A DNA stretch of 64,000 nucleotides from the NCBI RefSeq assembly GCF_003205615.1, contig NZ_PYBV01000036.1, positions 1-64,000 of the forward strand, read 5' to 3'. Of this stretch, positions 50,595 to 59,745 are shown piece by piece. A model generated the notes under the pieces. The model saw only the letters and a list, made by a program, of their open reading frames with translations, made no database searches and was not told the DNA's origin. Every line of letters begins with the position of its first letter. The stretch's first letter is position 1. The position numbers and the translations under genes were made by a program. Origin of the DNA: Micromonospora arborensis (GTDB lineage Bacteria; Actinomycetota; Actinomycetes; Mycobacteriales; Micromonosporaceae).

Positions 50595-53500
50595 GTGGCT
50601 ACTAGCACGAGCGGAAACAGGCTGCGAAGACTGGCGGTACCGACGCTGGTCTTCGCCCTGGTCACCGGCAGCACCGGTGTCGCGGGAGCGGCGTCGGCGG
50701 CCCCCGTCGGGCCGTCGGGTAACGGCAGCGGTGCGGCCGGCTACTTCACCCCTGGGAACGACAAGAAGGTCACCCTGACCGACGGGACCGACCGTCGACC
50801 CGCCGGGAAGGACTCGGCCAGCCAGCGGTCCACGACCGACGAGAGCGGCTCTGGCCAGTACATCGTCGAACTGGCCGGGGACCCGCTGACCTCGTATGCC
50901 GGCGGAGTGTCCGGGCTTGAGCGAACCCGCCCGGAGTCGGGCAACCGCCTGGACGTGACTTCGGCACCATCGCGGGCTTACCGCGGACACCTCGACGCAC
51001 AGCGGAACGCCGTGGCTGCCGCCGTCGGCGTGAAGATCATCACGTCGTACTCGACTGCCTTCAACGGGTTCTCGGCACAGCTGACCGCCCAGCAGGTGAC
51101 CACCTTGAAGGCGGACAAGCGCGTCCGCGCCGTCACCGCCTCGCGGATGCTCGGCACCCGGTCGGCGTCGCCCCTCGCGACCACCACGACCGCTGCTGCG
51201 CCGTCCGCGACCACCCCGAACGACTCGCAGGCACCCTCGACCGCGGCCGATCAGTCGGCCGCGACGGGCCTCGCCGCCAAGCCGGCCAAGCCGGCCAAGC
51301 CTGGCGAGCCAGCCAAGCCTGGCGCCAGCACGGGTGCGGGGACGGTGATCGGCGTTCTGGACAGCGGCATCTGGCCGGAGAGCGCGTCGTTCGCCAAGAA
51401 GATGCCCGCTCCCGCGACCTGGCACGGCACCTGCCAGACCGGCGTGGCGTTCGTGGCCGAGCACTGCAACGGCAAGATCGTCGGCGCCCGGTACTTCGCG
51501 GATTCGCTGCTCGCGGGCGGCGGCTCGCTGCCCGAGGGCGAGGTTCTCTCCGCCCGTGACATGGTCGGGCACGGCACCCACACCGCGTCCACGGCGGCGG
51601 GTCTGCCGTTGTCGAACGTCACGATCGACGGTCGCCGCTTCGGCCCCATCTCCGGCGTGGCGCCGGACGCTCAGATCGCCGTCTACAAGGTGCTCTGGGG
51701 CGGCGCGGGCTCCGACGCCGACATCATCGCCGGCATCGACGCGGCTGTCGCCGACGGTGTGCAGGTCCTGAACTACTCGATCGGCAGCGATCTCGGCGAC
51801 TGGGAAGCCAACACCCCCATCGGCATCGCCTTCCTCAACGCCACGCTGGCGGGAGTCTTCGTGGCGGCGTCGGCCGGCAACACCGGCATCGTGAGCGGGG
51901 CGATCAGCAACGCGGCACCCTGGGTGACCACGGTCGGCGCGGCGGTGACGAACCTCGACGAGGCGACCGTCAAGCTGGGCGACGGCACGAAGCTCGTCGG
52001 CGGCTCACTGGACGCGCTGCCCGGTGGCGACTCGCGGCCGATGGTCTTCGGCGAGCAGGCCGGATCGCTGGATCTGGGCGCCGTGTACTGCGCACCAGGC
52101 AGCCTCGACCCTGCCAAGATCAAGGGCAGGGTGGTCGCCTGCGCGTTGGACAACATGTTCAACTCTGCCGCCGAGATCAAGGCCAAGGGCGGGGCGGCGA
52201 TGGTGGTGTTCGACCCCGTCGGCAACTACCGGATCAACTCGATCTTCAACTTCCCGGTCGTCTACCTGCCGACCGAGAAGCAGGCCGGCACGCTGTTCAA
52301 CTACCTGATGCGCCACCCCACCGACGCGAAGGTGTCGCTGCGCACCGGCGGTGACGGCTCCAGCGTCCCCGGCGTACCCAGCGTCGCGGACTTCTCCTCC
52401 ACCGGACCGGACAAGGTGACCCTCGGCGTCTTCAAGCCGGACCTGGTCGCGCCGGGCGCGGACATCATCGCCGCGGTCTCGCCAGCAGGCAACTTCGGGC
52501 GGCAGTACGACGCGTACTCGGGCACCTCGATGGCCTCGCCGTACGTGGCCGGCGCGGCCGCGGTTCTGCGGGCCTCGCACCCGAACTGGTCACCGGGCGC
52601 CGTCGCCTCCGCATTGCGGACCACCGCCACCGACACGGTCGGCACCAGCAGCCCTCTGGAGCAGGGCAGCGGATTCATCAACCTGGCCGGGGCCAACGAC
52701 CCGGGTCTGGTCATCGAGCCCACGGCGGCGGAGCTGACCGCCTTCAGCGAGACGGCGGAACCGGACGGCAAGGAGCTCAACCTGCCGGCCATCTCGTTGC
52801 GGGAGTACGACGGAACCCGGCCGGTGACGCTCACCCGCACCCTGACCAACGTGGGCAAGGCGCGGGAGACCTACCGCTCGTCGGTGTCCGGCCTCGCCGG
52901 CATGAAGGTCACCGTGGCGCCGGAATCGGTGACGCTGGAGCCGGGTCGGTCCGCGAAGGTGACCATCACCCTGCGCCGGGGCAACGCACCCTGGGACCGG
53001 TACGTGACCGGATCGATCGGCTGGCACGGCAAGGCTCACAGCGCCCGGATTCCGGTCGCCGCCCGCCCATGGGGAATCGCGCCCCGACCGTACGCCGACG
53101 ACGGCGAGGAATACGCCCGGATGGCCAACGGTGCGTCCGGCTCGCTCCAGCCCGGCTTCACCGGACCACTCACCGGTCGCAGCACCGGTTACACGCCGAT
53201 GCAGCGGAAGTCGTACTCGATGCCGGCTGGCGTCGACGGCGGCGTGTTCGACCCGGGCGCCACCGGAGTGAAGAAGGTCGACTTCACGGTGCCGGCGAAC
53301 ACCGCCGGCATCATTGTCGAAACCAGCACCGACGACCCGAACACGAACCTCGACCTCTACCTGTACAAGGGCGACAAGCTGATCTACAGCAGCGACAGGT
53401 ACTGGACCAGCGCGGAGCAGGCGTACAAGTTCCTGCCCGAGCCGGGGCGCTACACCGCGTACGTGTTCGCACAGTATTCCGGTGGCCCGGTCGTCGACTT

Positions 53501-53717
53501 CCAGCTGAGCCACGCCATCATCGGCCGTAACGCCAAGTACTCGGCCGCCACGCTGACGCTTCCATCCACGGCGGAGCGCGGTGCGACGCAAGGATTCACG
53601 CTGAAGCCGAAGAAGCCGCTGCCCGAGGGCGACTTCTGGGCCTACACCGAGCTGAGCACCAACGGCACGGTCATTCCTGGCAACCTCGTCAACACGCAGC
53701 AGAGCGCCTGGGAGTAA
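50595..53717 (+). CDS. Secreted subtilase with PA insert, Fn3-like and PPC domains
   Basis: 1040 residues. Signal peptide ending near residue 35; I9-type inhibitor propeptide (YIVELAGDPL... to ...VRAVTASRM, about 90-195); Lys-Pro-Ala linker; peptidase with Asp about 256 (VLDSGIWPES), His about 326 (GHGTHTAS) and Ser about 645 (SGTSMASPYVAG). A PA domain is inserted between His and Ser (around AEIKAKGGAAMVVFDPVG), as in plant cucumisin-type subtilases. A Fn3-like domain (about 740-820) and a PPC domain (about 900-980) end the chain. GTG 50595 has AAAGGAG 4 bp before it. It degrades extracellular protein. A 14-bp-stem terminator follows. Confidence 0.92.
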   Translation: MATSTSGNRLRRLAVPTLVFALVTGSTGVAGAASAAPVGPSGNGSGAAGYFTPGNDKKVTLTDGTDRRPAGKDSASQRSTTDESGSGQYIVELAGDPLTSYAGGVSGLERTRPESGNRLDVTSAPSRAYRGHLDAQRNAVAAAVGVKIITSYSTAFNGFSAQLTAQQVTTLKADKRVRAVTASRMLGTRSASPLATTTTAAAPSATTPNDSQAPSTAADQSAATGLAAKPAKPAKPGEPAKPGASTGAGTVIGVLDSGIWPESASFAKKMPAPATWHGTCQTGVAFVAEHCNGKIVGARYFADSLLAGGGSLPEGEVLSARDMVGHGTHTASTAAGLPLSNVTIDGRRFGPISGVAPDAQIAVYKVLWGGAGSDADIIAGIDAAVADGVQVLNYSIGSDLGDWEANTPIGIAFLNATLAGVFVAASAGNTGIVSGAISNAAPWVTTVGAAVTNLDEATVKLGDGTKLVGGSLDALPGGDSRPMVFGEQAGSLDLGAVYCAPGSLDPAKIKGRVVACALDNMFNSAAEIKAKGGAAMVVFDPVGNYRINSIFNFPVVYLPTEKQAGTLFNYLMRHPTDAKVSLRTGGDGSSVPGVPSVADFSSTGPDKVTLGVFKPDLVAPGADIIAAVSPAGNFGRQYDAYSGTSMASPYVAGAAAVLRASHPNWSPGAVASALRTTATDTVGTSSPLEQGSGFINLAGANDPGLVIEPTAAELTAFSETAEPDGKELNLPAISLREYDGTRPVTLTRTLTNVGKARETYRSSVSGLAGMKVTVAPESVTLEPGRSAKVTITLRRGNAPWDRYVTGSIGWHGKAHSARIPVAARPWGIAPRPYADDGEEYARMANGASGSLQPGFTGPLTGRSTGYTPMQRKSYSMPAGVDGGVFDPGATGVKKVDFTVPANTAGIIVETSTDDPNTNLDLYLYKGDKLIYSSDRYWTSAEQAYKFLPEPGRYTAYVFAQYSGGPVVDFQLSHAIIGRNAKYSAATLTLPSTAERGATQGFTLKPKKPLPEGDFWAYTELSTNGTVIPGNLVNTQQSAWE

Positions 53718-53728
53718 CCGGTATTGGC

Positions 53729-53760
53729 GGTGGGGCGGTGCCGATGGGCACCGCCCCACC
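53729..53760. terminator. Strong bidirectional hairpin
   Basis: A perfect 14-bp stem (GGTGGGGCGGTGCC / GGCACCGCCCCACC) with a 4-base loop, between the subtilase and the convergent ThuA-CBM6 pseudogene. Confidence 0.9.
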
Positions 53761-53773
53761 GTCGTTCCAGCGG

Positions 53774-54339
53774 TCAGGTGACCGTGATGATCAGGTTGAT
53801 CGAGCGGGTCTCCCCGCTGCTGTAGGTGGTCGTCACCCGGGCGGTGCCGCTGCCCGGACTGGCCGCGAGGGACAGCGTCCCGCCGGGCTCCTGCTTGACG
53901 CCGGCCCCGTTGAACCGCAGCCAGTCCAGCGAGAGCAGGTCCGGGGTGCCGCCGACCTGTGCGCTGTTGACGAACTTCGCGTACAGGGTGGTGGTGCCGG
54001 CGGGTTTGTTGGTCAGCGTGACGGTGGGGGAGACCAGGTTGTCCCACCCGCCGGTCGAGCCGATGGTGGCCCTACCGATCAGGGCACGCCGCCGGCCGCG
54101 CCGCCGTCGGTGTACTGCGCGGTGACCACGGTGGCGACGACCTCGAAGTTGTGGGCGGTGCCGAGCTGCTGGATCGCGGCGACACCGGCCGGGATCGAGT
54201 CGTGGTAGAAGTTTGTGACCTTGGAGAAGAGCAACACCCGGAAGCGGGGGGCGGCCTCGGCGGGCAGGGCGGTGGTGGTGCTCACCACGGTGGCGACGGC
54301 GAGCAGGGCGAGGCAGATCGCGCGGAGGAATCGGGGCAT
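53774..54339 (-). pseudogene. Collapsed ThuA-CBM6 secreted protein
   Basis: Reading down from ATG 54339: a signal peptide, then the start of a ThuA/trehalose-utilisation-type domain (FRVLLFSKVTNFYHDSIPAGVAAIQQLG). About 87 residues in, the frame hits a stop at 54079. The adjacent frame carries an intact carbohydrate-binding-module tail (IGSTGGWDN... VYLT-type strands ... SINLIITVT) down to the stop at 53774. In full-length relatives these two pieces are separated by hundreds of residues, so a large internal deletion with a frameshift joined them near 54080-54090. A LacI-type operator remains upstream. Confidence 0.8.
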
Positions 54340-54370
54340 GGGGGCGCTCCCTGTCGGACGGTGAGGGTCG

Positions 54371-54382
54371 GAAAGCGCTTTC
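54371..54382. promoter_or_regulatory. Perfect LacI-type palindrome
   Basis: GAAAGCGCTTTC, a perfect 12-bp palindrome, lies 32 bp before the pseudogene's start. It shares its half-site with the operators at 36677 and 37522. Confidence 0.65.
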
Positions 54383-54496
54383 TCGCTGCCCGCATCACGG
54401 TACTGACAGCCAGTGATGATCGCCAATAGCTGGTGTGGGGCCACCACATCGGCGTTCTTCCCCTACGATCGGTGGCGGTCGACCTGGGGAGGTCAC

Positions 54497-55318
54497 TTGA
54501 CGACACCATCACCTTCGGACCGGATCGACACCAGCGTCGTGCACCCGGCTCGCCGCTACAACTATTGGCTGGGCGGCAAGGACAATTTCGCCGTCGACCG
54601 CGAGTCCGGCGACCAGATCGCCGCCGTCTACCCGGGCGTGCGTACCCTCGCACGGGAAAACCGGGCCTTCCTCGGCCGGGCGGTTCGGTTTCTCGCCGAG
54701 GAGGCCGGCGTGCGGCAGTTCCTCGACATCGGCACCGGCATCCCGAGCGCCGACAACACCCACGAGGTCGCCCAGTCCGTCGCCGCCGACTCCCGCGTGG
54801 TCTACGTCGACAACGACCCGATGGTGCTGGTCCACGCCCGAGCGTTGCTGACCAGCGACCCGGCCGGCGCCACCGCCTACCTGGACGCGGACCTGCGCGA
54901 TCCGGAGCGGATCCTCGCCGACCCGCAGTTGCACACCACACTGGACCTGTCCCGGCCGGTGGCCCTGGTCCTGGTCGCCGTGACGCACTTCCTCACCGAC
55001 GACGACCGCCCACACGAACACGTCGCCCGGCTGCTCGACGCGCTGCCGTCGGGCAGTTGGCTGGCGCTGACCCACTTCACCACCGATTACATCCCCACCG
55101 AGATCGTCGAGCGGATGGAGGCCGAGTTTGCCTCCGGCCGGATGAAGCAGGACGCCGTACCTCGCGATCGCGCCGAGTTCGCCCGCTTCTTCACCGGCCT
55201 GGAGCTGGCCGAGCCGGGCATCGTGCCGGTCACCGAGTGGCGGCCGCAGGTGCCACCGGAGCAGCGGCCGTCCCTGGCCGACGCCTCCATCTACGGCGCG
55301 GTGGCCCGCAAGCCCTGA
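54497..55318 (+). CDS. SAM-dependent methyltransferase (DUF574 / PF04672)
   Basis: 273 residues, the usual length. The family-specific N-terminus (HPARRYNYWLGGKDNFAVDRE) and motif I (FLDIGTGIPSADNTHEVAQ, about 76-94) are followed by VVYVDNDPMVLVHARALL. Very abundant in streptomycetes and Micromonospora, with no settled substrate. The start is TTG 54497, which has GGGGAGG 4 bp before it; an in-frame ATG at 54413 would add 28 unlikely residues. No operon partner. 55319-55455 downstream holds nothing recognisable. Confidence 0.88.
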   Translation: MTTPSPSDRIDTSVVHPARRYNYWLGGKDNFAVDRESGDQIAAVYPGVRTLARENRAFLGRAVRFLAEEAGVRQFLDIGTGIPSADNTHEVAQSVAADSRVVYVDNDPMVLVHARALLTSDPAGATAYLDADLRDPERILADPQLHTTLDLSRPVALVLVAVTHFLTDDDRPHEHVARLLDALPSGSWLALTHFTTDYIPTEIVERMEAEFASGRMKQDAVPRDRAEFARFFTGLELAEPGIVPVTEWRPQVPPEQRPSLADASIYGAVARKP

Positions 55319-55455
55319 CCAGTTGCGCAGGCCAGGGCTCGCGCGGCGCCGGCTTGCCGATCGAGGACTTCGTCGGTGCTGGAGCGGCCTGCCCAGCCCG
55401 CCGGGATACTGGTCATCCGCCTATGTCGATGACGCTGTGTCGGACGCCGAGTTGG

Positions 55456-55899
55456 TCACTGCTCTGACCACGTCAACTCGGCCTTCGCAGCTTGCCGGAA
55501 CAGACGTGTGTGGTCTGCGATAACCTCATAGACCCGCTGGCCCTCAGGCGTGCCGTGCCAGAGACAGTGGCCGAGTTTGTTCGCGAGATCGTCTGCCGCG
55601 GTGCTGAGCTCGTCCGAACAAATCAACGTAAGTTGCTTGTGGCGAGACCACAGTTGTTTGGCGACGTGGGCTTTCTCCGTGTCGGAAAGGGATTCGCGGC
55701 TGCCGGCTGCCACTTCGGTCTCTTGGGCGGCCTCCAGGAAGGCGTCAACGGCGGTCTTCCGTTCGCCGCGTAGAGCTGCACGGCGCTGGAGTCGCTCGCG
55801 GGATTCCGCCGCGCTGGCAGCCACTCGTTGGCCAGCGATCGTTCCGATCATCCCAATGACGGTTCCGGCCAAGGTTCCAACCACCGCGATCCAGCCCAT
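55456..55899 (-). CDS. Small N-terminally anchored membrane protein, unknown
   Basis: 147 residues. The N-terminus is one glycine-rich transmembrane helix (about 3-25). A charged, probably coiled-coil helix follows (AAESRERLQRRAALRGERKTAVDAFLEAAQET), then a helical C-terminal half (LWSRHKQLTLICSDELSTAADDLANKLGHCLWHG). The shape suits a signalling or stress adaptor of unknown function. I choose ATG 55899 because GAAGGAG lies 6 bp before it. 55906-56111 upstream shows no gene I can support. Confidence 0.65.
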   Translation of the reverse strand: MGWIAVVGTLAGTVIGMIGTIAGQRVAASAAESRERLQRRAALRGERKTAVDAFLEAAQETEVAAGSRESLSDTEKAHVAKQLWSRHKQLTLICSDELSTAADDLANKLGHCLWHGTPEGQRVYEVIADHTRLFRQAAKAELTWSEQ

Positions 55900-56111
55900 A
55901 CCCATCTCCTTCGTACGGTAGTAAATCGCTCCCGCTCGGCGGTGAAGATCATCAACGCCTGCTGGGAAGAGCAGGGACGTCTACGCAGCTGTCCACTGTG
56001 GGCCGGCTACTCGGCGGCCCCCTGGGGATCGAAGAACCCATGCTACGAGTGTCGGTTCCGTAACCGCCGAGATCCATCACCGACCCACAGGCGCGGTGCG
56101 GTAATTGACCG

Positions 56112-57080
56112 TCAAGGTCGGTGGTGTTCGACGGCTTCCTCGCGGCGTCGTGGCGTCGTCGCCCAGGAGGGACGCCAGGTAGTCGCGGGCAGCGGTGCCA
56201 GGCTCGCGAAATGGTCGATGATCGCGCGGAGCCCGGGGTGTGGATTCGCTCGGGGAAGGATCAGCGAGAGCGGGTACGCGAGCGTCGGACTCACGATCGG
56301 GATGCGGCGTAGGTCGTGGTTCGTCGGCCAGATGTACCGGTCGCGCGAGCCGACGAGCGTTGCCACGTCGGCGGAGTCCGCGAGGATGTCGAGGAGCACC
56401 TCGTTGCCGAAGTTCGGGCCCGCCGCGTCGATGCGGAGGTCGAAGTCGGTGGCGAGCTGATCGTAGAAGTCCGCCCATTCGCTGTGCGGCGCGATGCCCG
56501 GCACCCAGATCCGGTGCCGGCGCAGTTGGGCTGGCGTCAGCGTTCGTGCGGAGGCGAGCGGGTGCCTCGGGCCGACGAGCAGCTCCGTCGGGGAGTCGAA
56601 CGCGTGGATCATGCGCACGTCGCGTGGCAGTGCGGCCGGGTCGGTGACCGAGCGGAACGAGGCGTCGATGTCACCCGCCTGGACGGCGGCGACCGCCGCG
56701 CGTGGGTCGTTGACCCGGAGGGTCACCACGTCGAGGTCGGTTTCGGGATGCGAGCGCCAGTAGTCGTGCAGGACGACGGCCTGTGCGGTTCGTAGGCCGA
56801 GGACGTCGATCCGAAGGGTCCGCGAGCCTGGTCTGATCGCGGCCATGCCGCGATCGACGCCCGCGACGACGTCCCGGGCGTGCGGGAGGAGAGCCTGGCC
56901 GTCGAGTGTCAGCTCGACCCCTCGGGCGGTACGGGTGAACAGCCGGACGCCGAGGTCGCGCTCCAGGGTGGCGATCCGCTTCGACACGGCCTGTTGCGTC
57001 ACGCCGAGCTCGTCGGCCGCGTGTTGCAACTGCCCGAGCTCGGCCGCTCGGACGAACGATCGCAGCGCCTCGGTATCCAC
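56112..57080 (-). CDS. LysR-family transcriptional regulator
   Basis: 322 residues. The helix-turn-helix is VDTEALRSFVRAAELGQLQHAADELGVTQQAVSKRIATLERDLGVRLF (1-48), then a co-inducer-binding domain. It begins at GTG 57080; longer in-frame reading upstream crosses a clear operator. It is divergent from an MFS exporter gene, with a CACAACCA/TGGTTGTG palindrome between them. That is the classic arrangement in which LysR activates the exporter when its ligand is present. Confidence 0.93.
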   Translation of the reverse strand: MDTEALRSFVRAAELGQLQHAADELGVTQQAVSKRIATLERDLGVRLFTRTARGVELTLDGQALLPHARDVVAGVDRGMAAIRPGSRTLRIDVLGLRTAQAVVLHDYWRSHPETDLDVVTLRVNDPRAAVAAVQAGDIDASFRSVTDPAALPRDVRMIHAFDSPTELLVGPRHPLASARTLTPAQLRRHRIWVPGIAPHSEWADFYDQLATDFDLRIDAAGPNFGNEVLLDILADSADVATLVGSRDRYIWPTNHDLRRIPIVSPTLAYPLSLILPRANPHPGLRAIIDHFASLAPLPATTWRPSWATTPRRREEAVEHHRP

Positions 57081-57098
57081 CGGGCCATTATGCAGATG

Positions 57099-57115
57099 CA
57101 CAACCAATGGTTGTG
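57099..57115. promoter_or_regulatory. LysR operator
   Basis: CACAACCA and TGGTTGTG are perfect 8-bp arms around a single A. The site lies 19 bp before the LysR start and about 90 bp before the exporter start. Confidence 0.75.
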
Positions 57116-57201
57116 GCTCGCCGGGGATGAGGTTGTTCGATCCCGTGCCGGTGCGTGCGGTGGGATGCGGACCCGAACGTCGGTTGTCACGGGGGAGTCG
57201 C

Positions 57202-58449
57202 ATGCGCGTGGGGTTGGGGCGCAACTTCGGTTGGCTGTGGTCGGCCTACGCCGTCAGCACGTACGGCACGTGGATCGCCTTCGGCGCGTTCCCGCTGATC
57301 GCGGTCCGGGTGCTGGACTCGTCGGCATTCGCCGTGTCGCTCCTGGAGGCGGCCGGGCTCGCCGTCGCCGCGATTGTCGCCTTCTCGCTGGGGCCGTGGG
57401 TGGAGCACCGCGCCAAGCGCCCGGTGATGGTCGCGATGGACCTGATCCGGTTCGCCGCGATGGCGAGTGTCCCGATCGCGTACGTTCTCGGCTCGCTGTC
57501 CTACGGCCAACTGCTGGTTGTCTCGGTCGTCTCCGGAACCGCGAGCATCGCCTTCGCCGCCGCGTCCGGCGCGTACCTGAAGTTTCTCGTCCGTGGTGAG
57601 CAACTCCTCGTGGCGAACGGCAGACTCGAGGGCACGAACTGGGTGGCGACCGCAGCGGGCCCGCCACTCGGCGGTGCCCTCATCGGGTTGCTCGGCCCGG
57701 TCGTCACGATCATGGCCGACGCCCTGAGCTACCTGCTGTCCGCGCTCGGGGTCCTCCGCATCCGCGGCGGTGACGTCGCCGCACCCCGCGACCGGGTCAC
57801 CAGGCTGAGCGGGGCAGACCTTCTCGACGGCTGGCGGTTCATCCTGCGCGACCCCGTACTGAAGGGCCTGTTCCTCAACTCGGTCCTGGTCGGCGGCCTC
57901 ATCATGGCCACCGCCCCGCTCCTGGCCGTCCTCCTGCTGGGGCAGTACCACTTTCCGGCCTGGCAGTACGGTCTCGCGTTCGGCATCCCCGCGGTCGGCG
58001 GTTTCGTGGGCGCCCGCCTGTCCGCTCGGCTCGTGACCCGCTACGGCCGGCACCGGGTCATGACCAGCACCGGCTGGCTGCGGTCGTTCTTCCCGCTCGG
58101 TCTCGCGTTCATCCACCCCGGTATCCCCGGACTCGTCACCGTGATCCTCGTCGAGGGACTGCTGATCACCTGCATGGGCATCTTCAACCCGATCTACGCG
58201 ACCGAACGCCTGCAACGCACTCCCGCGAACCACACCGCCCGGATCCTCAGCACCTGGAGTGCCGCCGGCAAACTCCTGCAGGCCGCCCTGATGGTCGTCT
58301 GGGGCATTCTCGCCACCCTCACCAGCCCGCTCGCCGCGATCACCACCTCCGGCGTACTTCTGCTCGCCACCCCTCTCCTGCTGCCCAGGCGGATGCACTG
58401 TCGCGTTCCCGAGCCGGTCGCGGCGGCCGAGGACGTCCGGGTCGCATGA
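57202..58449 (+). CDS. MFS transporter, probable exporter
   Basis: 415 residues, about twelve transmembrane helices. It belongs to the MFS_3/EntS-like class: SLGPWVEHRAKRPVMVAMDLIRFAAMASVP (about 65-95) and NGRLEGTNWVATAAGPPLGGALIG (about 140-163). It resembles the exporter at 32865 in class only. GGGGGAG lies 4 bp before ATG 57202. It is likely induced by the divergent LysR regulator. The substrate is unknown. A hairpin follows the stop. Confidence 0.88.
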   Translation: MRVGLGRNFGWLWSAYAVSTYGTWIAFGAFPLIAVRVLDSSAFAVSLLEAAGLAVAAIVAFSLGPWVEHRAKRPVMVAMDLIRFAAMASVPIAYVLGSLSYGQLLVVSVVSGTASIAFAAASGAYLKFLVRGEQLLVANGRLEGTNWVATAAGPPLGGALIGLLGPVVTIMADALSYLLSALGVLRIRGGDVAAPRDRVTRLSGADLLDGWRFILRDPVLKGLFLNSVLVGGLIMATAPLLAVLLLGQYHFPAWQYGLAFGIPAVGGFVGARLSARLVTRYGRHRVMTSTGWLRSFFPLGLAFIHPGIPGLVTVILVEGLLITCMGIFNPIYATERLQRTPANHTARILSTWSAAGKLLQAALMVVWGILATLTSPLAAITTSGVLLLATPLLLPRRMHCRVPEPVAAAEDVRVA

Positions 58450-58511
58450 TTCCCTCCACGCCCCGCGGCCACCGCCGGGACCGCGTGGGCGGTTCCGGCG
58501 GCGCCGACCCG

Positions 58512-58534
58512 GGCACCACGCTCACGGTGGTGCC
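58512..58534. terminator. Hairpin between convergent MFS and mycosin genes
   Basis: GGCACCAC / GTGGTGCC, a perfect 8-bp stem with a 7-base loop; it may serve both genes. Confidence 0.65.
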
Positions 58535-58551
58535 GGTTGTTCCGGTACGCG

Positions 58552-59745
58552 TCAGATCGCGGCGGGAACGGACGACTGCGTCCGGCGTCGGGCCCGACGG
58601 CCACTGCGCACCATCAGGAACCCGCCCAGCGTCATGGCCAGCGCGACCAGGGCGAGGATGCCGGCCACGACCAGGTAGGACGCGTCCAGTGGCTGGCCGA
58701 CCAGACGCGGCGTGCCGTCGTTGCCCGGGCCGAAGTGCCCGCCGGCGTTCTCCGCGCCCACCAGGGTCAGCGGTTGTGGTGCGACCTTGGCGGCAGCCCG
58801 TAGTGCCTTGGCCGCGTTGATCACGCCGTACCCGGTGCTCGGGTCGTGCCGGTTGGGATGCGATGCGGTGGCCTGCAGCAACTCGGCCACCTGACGCGGC
58901 GCGAGCTTCGGGTACTTGGCCACGATGAGCGCGGCGACCCCCGCGGTCAGCGCGCCCGCCTGCGAGGTGCCCTGCCCCGAGACCCGACCGGTCCCGTTGA
59001 ACTTGGCGCCCCAGATCTGCACACCGGGCGCGGCCACGTCGACGTACGAGTGCACACTGGAGAACGGGGCACGGCCACCGCCCGGGGTGCTCGCGGCCAC
59101 GCCGATCACTCCGGGGTAGCTGACCGGGTAGCTGACCCGGTTGTCCTTGTTCCCCTCGTTGCCGGCGGAGGCGACCACCACGACTCCCTTGGCGAGCGCG
59201 TACTGGACAGCGTCCATCTCAGCGGGGTCGTACGCGCTGAACGGGGTGTCCGAGCCCAACGACAGCGAGATGACCCGCGCCCCGTTGTCGGTCGCGTGGC
59301 GGATGGCGTTGGCGACGGAGCCCGCCTCATTCTTGCTCGGTGCTTCGTGGAGCCCTTGTTCCCAGGTCCTGTAGTCCGGATCCTCTTTGTCCCGGATCGC
59401 GCGCAACCCGAGTACCTTCGCGCCGGGTGCGACGTCCAGCACGTTGGAGGCCATGATCGTGCCGTGTAAGCCGTACCAGGGTTCCTTCTGGTCGGTCTCG
59501 CCAAGGAAGTCTGGCCCCTCGGTGGCTCGCCCGCCCAACACCTGGTGCTTGGTGCGGATCCCGCTGTCGATCACGGCGACGGTGACTCCCTCGCCACGGC
59601 TGAGGGCGTGGGCGGCCGAGACCGACATCGCGTCGAGTTCCCAGCCTCGTCCGGCGGCCTGCGCGGGCGCTCCGGCCGCCAGCAACACCGCACCGACACT
59701 CATGCTGGCGACGGTCCGCGCCGTCACCCGATACCACCGGCTCAT
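58552..59745 (-). CDS. mycP: Mycosin-type (type VII secretion-associated) subtilisin-like protease
   Basis: 397 residues with the mycosin layout: signal peptide (about 1-31), catalytic Asp60 (AVIDSGI), His94 (GLHGT), Asn196 (SAGNEG), Ser261 (GQGTSQAG; mycobacterial enzymes usually have GTSFA), and a C-terminal transmembrane helix (about 362-386) with a basic tail. The C-terminal anchor sets it apart from the other two subtilases here. It is co-transcribed with the upstream proline-rich membrane protein (ATGA overlap). Mycosins hold the ESX membrane complex together and cleave ESX substrates. No ecc/esx genes lie in this window. Confidence 0.85.
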   Translation of the reverse strand: MSRWYRVTARTVASMSVGAVLLAAGAPAQAAGRGWELDAMSVSAAHALSRGEGVTVAVIDSGIRTKHQVLGGRATEGPDFLGETDQKEPWYGLHGTIMASNVLDVAPGAKVLGLRAIRDKEDPDYRTWEQGLHEAPSKNEAGSVANAIRHATDNGARVISLSLGSDTPFSAYDPAEMDAVQYALAKGVVVVASAGNEGNKDNRVSYPVSYPGVIGVAASTPGGGRAPFSSVHSYVDVAAPGVQIWGAKFNGTGRVSGQGTSQAGALTAGVAALIVAKYPKLAPRQVAELLQATASHPNRHDPSTGYGVINAAKALRAAAKVAPQPLTLVGAENAGGHFGPGNDGTPRLVGQPLDASYLVVAGILALVALAMTLGGFLMVRSGRRARRRTQSSVPAAI

